From Labrys miyagiensis (lineage in GTDB: Bacteria > Pseudomonadota > Alphaproteobacteria > Rhizobiales > Labraceae), in NCBI RefSeq assembly GCF_030160835.1, contig NZ_BSPC01000022.1, positions 1-64,000 on the forward strand: a DNA stretch of 64,000 nt, in the 5' to 3' direction. Under the pieces are notes generated by a model. That model was not told where the DNA came from. It saw only the letters and a list, made by a program, of their open reading frames with translations, and searched no databases. A program made the position numbers and the translations under genes. Each line of letters opens with the position of its first letter. The stretch's first letter is position 1. This document shows positions 60,442 through 64,000 of the stretch, piece after piece.

Positions 60442-60666
60442 CTACTGCTCTTCCTCGAGCTTCTTCTTCTTGGCCTGCACGGCGAGATGGTGCCCGACAG
60501 CGCAGCCGCCGATGGCGCCAAGCACGGCGTGATGGCCGGCATAATGTCCGGCGACGCCACCTGCGACGGCGCCCGACAGGCAGCCCACGGCCTGGGCTTG
60601 TGGCGTCATGGAAAGGGAACCGGCCGCCAGGGCGGCGACGGTCCCGGCGATGAGGTGAAGGCGCAT
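60442..60666 (-). CDS. Small secreted glycine/histidine-rich protein
   Basis: A 74-residue protein of no recognised family. Signal peptide MRLHLIAGTVAALAAGSLSMTPQAQA; mature part has a glycine-zipper-like GAVAGGVAGHYAGHHAVLGAIGGCAVGHHL with six His and two Cys, then a charged KKKKLEEEQ tail. The His/Cys content could bind metal, which would fit the adjacent SigF/NrsF and DUF2282 genes, but this is inference. Its own terminator lies downstream. Confidence 0.65.
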   Translation of the reverse strand: MRLHLIAGTVAALAAGSLSMTPQAQAVGCLSGAVAGGVAGHYAGHHAVLGAIGGCAVGHHLAVQAKKKKLEEEQ

Positions 60667-60797
60667 CCTGCTCTCCTGCGCGACTGCCCCCAACCGCACC
60701 GATGGCACGGCAATGCTGGCGCATTCAGGCGAAAATGCGGCCTAGCGAGTTACGTGACACACATAGTGAGGAACGGATATTCCGTTGCGTTATTTTA

Positions 60798-61787
60798 TCA
60801 TCTCGGCGCGTCGCCGAAACGGTATTCATGCGTGAGTTCATCGAGTTTCTTCTTGAGGTCCGGCGCGATGGCGTAGCCCGTCGCGGCGAGAGAATCATCG
60901 AGCTGCTCCGGCCGGCTCGCGCCGACGATCGGGGCGGTGATGATGGGATTGGCCAGCACCCAGGCCATTGCCAGGGTCACCGGAGAGACGCCGGCCTCGG
61001 CGGCCAGGGCGACATACCCTTCGACGGTATCGAAGGCGCGGTCGTTCCAGTAGCGCTTCTGGTAGCGCGCACCGGCCGTGCCGAGGGTGAAGCGTGTGCC
61101 TTCCGTTGGCGTGCCCCTTCTATGCTTGCCGGTCAGAAAACCGCCAGCGAGGGGATTGTAGGGGATGACGCCGAGACCTTCCTCGGCGCAAAGCGGCAGC
61201 AATTCACGCTCGATCTCGCGGAAGAGTAGGCTGTAGCGCGGCTGCACGCAGACGAAACGGGCGGTGTTTCTGAGATCGGCGCGGCCCAACGCCCGTGCCA
61301 GGCGATAGGCCAGGAAGTTGGAAACGCCGACATAGCGCGCCCGGCCGGATCGTACGATCACGTCGAGGGCTTCCAGCGTTTCGTCGATCGGTGTCGACGC
61401 ATCGTCGGAATGGAGCTGGTAGAGATCGACATAGTCGGTGCCGAGCCGCTGCAGCGAGGTGTCGATGGCATCGAGCAGGTGCTTGCGCGAAGCGCCTTGC
61501 TCCCAGGAATTCGGGCCCATGGCGCCGCAGGCCTTGGTGGCAAGGATAAAGCTGCCGCGCCTGCCCTTGAGCCAGCGGCCGACGATTTCTTCCGTGCGTC
61601 CGACCGTGTCGAACCCGCCGCCGAGAGGGTAGACATCAGCGGTGTCGATGAAGTTGATGCCGCCCGCGGCCGCCTTGTCGAGGATCTGGCGCGAAAGGTC
61701 TTCTTCGATCTGCAGGCCGAAGGTCATGGTGCCCAGGCAGAGTTCGGAAACCTGCAGGCCTGTCTTGCCGAGGGATTTGATGCGCAT
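60798..61787 (-). CDS. Aldo/keto reductase
   Basis: A 329-residue aldo-keto reductase. Catalytic residues are in FIDTADVYPLGGG (Asp, Tyr), ATKACG (Lys) and YQLHSDD (His); the C-terminal PIVGASRPEQLDDSLAATG binds the NADP phosphate. The GGG insertion after DVYPL and the long GPNSWEQG loop place it among the AKR proteins often called oxidoreductase Tas-like or YajO-like. Substrate unknown. 89 bp downstream of a LuxR-type gene on the same strand. Confidence 0.85.
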   Translation of the reverse strand: MRIKSLGKTGLQVSELCLGTMTFGLQIEEDLSRQILDKAAAGGINFIDTADVYPLGGGFDTVGRTEEIVGRWLKGRRGSFILATKACGAMGPNSWEQGASRKHLLDAIDTSLQRLGTDYVDLYQLHSDDASTPIDETLEALDVIVRSGRARYVGVSNFLAYRLARALGRADLRNTARFVCVQPRYSLLFREIERELLPLCAEEGLGVIPYNPLAGGFLTGKHRRGTPTEGTRFTLGTAGARYQKRYWNDRAFDTVEGYVALAAEAGVSPVTLAMAWVLANPIITAPIVGASRPEQLDDSLAATGYAIAPDLKKKLDELTHEYRFGDAPR

Positions 61788-61876
61788 GGGACGATTCGTT
61801 GGTGATTGGGAAATGAAGGTGAGGGAATGCGCAGGTTATCGGCCCTGCGGGTCGGCTTCGCCAAGCCCGAGCGGCA

Positions 61877-62923
61877 TCACTTTTCGGTGTGGCCCTGTCC
61901 CTGCAGCGCCTGGATATAGGTGATGAAGAGTTCGCGCTCGGAGGTGATGTCGAGCTTCTCGTAGATGCGCAGGCGATGGTTCTTCACCGTACCGCGCTGC
62001 AGGTTGAGGCGCTGGGCAATGGCCGCGGTGGGATGTCCCTCGAGAATCAGCTTGACGATGTCGACCTCGCGAGGGGTCAGTGCCGGGTTGAGGCGGGAGA
62101 TGATGATCTGGTCGTAATCGGCTGATGTAGAAGGGGCTTTTTCTACCATGAACAGCCAGCCCTGCGGCGCTAAGGCGTGGGCCGCCGACATGCGCGTGCG
62201 ATGGAGGATATTGCCCTCGCCGAGCACCGCCTGACCGGCGTCCTCGGCTGCCAGGCGCTCGACCGCTCGCCTCAGGCCGGCATCGGCCTGTTCGAGCTTG
62301 CGCCAGGCCTCGCTCACATGCACGGCATTGCCGTCGCGGTCGCGGATCATCACCGCGCGCGGCAGCGAGGGGCCACTGCCGCCCTCGACCGCCAGGATCG
62401 CATTGACATGGGCGATATCGAGTCCGGCGAAGAGCGGGTAGAACACCTCGATGGACGTGCGTTCCGCACTTACGAAGCGTCCGACCTTGCGCTCGAGGAA
62501 CATCGCCACGCTGGCCCGGCCGAGCGCCGGCAGGAAGATGCCGAGTTCGTCCGTGATGCTCGATTCCTCCAGGAACTCGCGGACATAGCGGCTGTGCCGG
62601 GTGGCGGTGGCCGGGAACATATCGAGCGAGACGACACCGGGCTGCTCGGTCCGCGTCCAGTAGCGGTAGAAGGGGTCGAAGACGAAGAAGGTCGTCTCGT
62701 ATTGGCGGGCGAGGCTGTCGGAAAAGCCGTGATGCAGCAGGAAAGTCGGCTCGCCGACGGCCGAATAGCGCACGACGGTCGCGATGTCATGCGGCACCAG
62801 CGCCCGGAAGGCTGCCAGCAGCGCCGGATAGAAGCCCGAGATGCCTGCCAGCCGCGCGGCCTCGCCGAGGGCCGTGTTGATCGAGGCCAGCGGAAGGCCG
62901 GAGGCGAGGGCAGGCGATTTCAT
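61877..62923 (-). CDS. LuxR family transcriptional regulator
   Basis: A 348-residue regulator with a C-terminal LuxR HTH (LTPREVDIVKLILEGHPTAAIAQRLNLQRGTVKNHRLRIYEKLDI in parts, about 285-330). The long N-terminal region looks like a GAF/PAS-type sensor and lacks an autoinducer-domain pattern I can recognise. Start at the ATG 62923 rather than a TTG five codons upstream. It probably controls neighbouring dehydrogenases. Confidence 0.85.
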   Translation of the reverse strand: MKSPALASGLPLASINTALGEAARLAGISGFYPALLAAFRALVPHDIATVVRYSAVGEPTFLLHHGFSDSLARQYETTFFVFDPFYRYWTRTEQPGVVSLDMFPATATRHSRYVREFLEESSITDELGIFLPALGRASVAMFLERKVGRFVSAERTSIEVFYPLFAGLDIAHVNAILAVEGGSGPSLPRAVMIRDRDGNAVHVSEAWRKLEQADAGLRRAVERLAAEDAGQAVLGEGNILHRTRMSAAHALAPQGWLFMVEKAPSTSADYDQIIISRLNPALTPREVDIVKLILEGHPTAAIAQRLNLQRGTVKNHRLRIYEKLDITSERELFITYIQALQGQGHTEK

Positions 62924-62955
62924 CCGACGCAAATCCAAAACGGGCAGGGCTCAGG

Positions 62956-63060
62956 CTAAAGCGTTTTGCGATTTGACGGAATCGGCAAGAATCGCAAAGA
63001 CGCTTCGAACCAAAGAGTTGGAGCGAAGCAGCGTTTACGCTCAAACGCGTTTTGCTCTAG
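62956..63060. repeat. 105-bp intergenic repeat, family B, copy 2
   Basis: Aligns without gaps to 54-158 with about 12 differences. It begins CTAAAGC and ends GCTCTAG; internal symmetric parts are kept. It fills most of the space between the SDR gene (3' end 63077) and the LuxR gene start. Confidence 0.75.
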
Positions 63061-63076
63061 CGTGCCTTTGCGCCCT

Positions 63077-63904
63077 CTACCAGAGCGCCCCGCCGGTGAT
63101 CTGGATATTCTCCGCGGTGATGCCCTTGGCCGCCTCGCTGCACAGGAACACCGCAAGGCCCGCCACCTCGTCCGGCTGGATGATGCGCTGCTGCGGGTTC
63201 TGGGCGGCGGTGCGGGCCATGGCGGCCTCCAGGCTCTCGCCCTTGCCCGCGCGCTCGACGACCTGCGCGACGTTGCGGCGCATCAGCTCGGTCTCGACCC
63301 AGGTCGGCGAGATCATCACGGCCGTCACGCCATGCGGCGCACCTTCCAGCGCCACGCAGCGCGTGAGGCCGAGCAGGCCGGATTTCGAGGCGCAGTAGGC
63401 CGGATTGTCCTTCCAGCCGACGCTCGCCGCCGTGGAGCCGATATTGATGATGCGGCCCCAGCCGCGCGCCATCATTTTGGGCAGCAGCGAACGGGTGGTG
63501 CGGAAGGCGCCGGTGAGATTGGTGTCGACGATCTTCTCCCACAGCGCGTCCGAATGTCCGCTCACGGGCTGTTCGGCCGTGGTGCCGGCGGCATTGACCA
63601 GGATGTCGATCGGGCCGCAAATCGCCTCGGCATCCGCAATGAAGGCGTCGATGACAGCGCTGGAACGCACATCGAGATGGCCGGCATGGACCTGGATGCC
63701 CAGCGCCGTGAGGGTAGCGCGCACCTGGTCGAGCTGCGCTTTCTCTGGATAGGCGGCGGCATCCCCGAGCCTTGCACCTTCGCCGATATAGGAGCCGACG
63801 GCGACATTGGCGCCCGCGGCGGCGAGCGCCTGGGCGATGGCAAAGCCCTGGCCGGTGAGGCCGCCGGTGACCAGGGCAGCATGGCCGTGGAGGGAGGGGG
63901 ACAT
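63077..63904 (-). CDS. Short-chain dehydrogenase/reductase
   Basis: A 275-residue classical SDR. Cofactor loop TGGLTGQGFAIA (13-24), NAAG motif (108-111), catalytic Ser in IGSTAAS, and Y-x3-K in YCASKSGLLG. The sequence resembles 3-oxoacyl/sugar-alcohol dehydrogenases; the substrate is unknown. Start at the ATG 63904, after which the longer frame would run into a repeat element. Confidence 0.9.
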   Translation of the reverse strand: MSPSLHGHAALVTGGLTGQGFAIAQALAAAGANVAVGSYIGEGARLGDAAAYPEKAQLDQVRATLTALGIQVHAGHLDVRSSAVIDAFIADAEAICGPIDILVNAAGTTAEQPVSGHSDALWEKIVDTNLTGAFRTTRSLLPKMMARGWGRIINIGSTAASVGWKDNPAYCASKSGLLGLTRCVALEGAPHGVTAVMISPTWVETELMRRNVAQVVERAGKGESLEAAMARTAAQNPQQRIIQPDEVAGLAVFLCSEAAKGITAENIQITGGALW

Positions 63905-63946
63905 GAGGTTCTCTGCCTTCGTAATTTCGCGAGGATACCGCTGTGG

Positions 63947-64000
63947 CTGGGACCGCGGACGTCCTCGTCCGCCTCTTCCTTTCCCCCAACCGCAGCGCAT
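63947..64000. repeat. Family A palindromic element, copy A11, cut by the window end
   Basis: CTGGGA followed by GCGGACG/CGTCCGC with loop TCCT and CTCTTCC equals the left half of copy A4. The right half would lie outside the window. It lies upstream of the SDR gene. Confidence 0.65.

Overview
The window looks like chromosomal DNA of a high-GC alphaproteobacterium, most likely a member of Hyphomicrobiales (Rhizobiales). Reasons are the DUF2849-cysI-cysH-DUF934 sulfite/APS reduction operon, the FrcABC- and RbsABC-style sugar ABC systems with LacI/DeoR regulators, a SigF/NrsF (DUF1109) pair beside a DUF2282 protein, and dense intergenic palindromes typical of that order. The genus is not determinable from sequence reading alone. 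No rRNA, tRNA, CRISPR array, phage or intact insertion sequence was seen.

Layout: 0-5 kb, phasin-like protein, assimilatory sulfur operon and a GNAT enzyme. 5-14 kb, small metabolic enzymes with their own regulators (YecD-like hydrolase, MerR/aldo-keto reductase, HxlR/SnoaL protein, GntR/UxaA-type dehydratase, TetA-like exporter). 14-21 kb, aroA, photolyase, DUF3592 protein, amidase and family III CoA-transferase. 21-28 kb, LysR-wrbA-doxX quinone/electrophile locus, two DeoR regulators, an aldolase-like barrel protein, and LysR with a quinone oxidoreductase. 28-34 kb, an APH-type kinase translationally coupled to a divergent enolase paralogue, a MarR-DHA2 efflux pair and an AGE-family sugar isomerase. 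34-35.7 kb, a gene-poor stretch with one orphan membrane protein. 35.7-45 kb, a PanB-like protein with a desaturase, then a complete sugar import and catabolism operon with a divergent LacI. 45-48.7 kb, a split Rieske oxygenase plus GST. 49-58.3 kb, NmrA/AraC, a second sugar ABC operon with LacI, then an ornithine-cyclodeaminase homologue and a HAL-like enzyme lacking the usual MIO triad. 58.3-61 kb, a TetR remnant, an orphan bufferin-like precursor and SigF/NrsF. 61-64 kb, aldo-keto reductase, LuxR regulator and SDR.

The most interesting system is at 45.4-48.7 kb. The oxygenase catalytic subunit keeps its mononuclear-iron residues but lacks both Rieske cluster loops. The next gene encodes an intact Rieske domain fused to a phthalate-dioxygenase-reductase-type reductase and plant-type ferredoxin. 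This looks like a redistributed electron-transfer chain, with a candidate sigma-54 promoter in front.

A second theme is a family of at least ten intergenic palindromes. Their mini-hairpin stems differ in sequence yet stay complementary. They lie downstream of genes, often between convergent pairs, and in two cases they supply the last 15-17 codons of a protein (an MFS exporter and the enolase paralogue).
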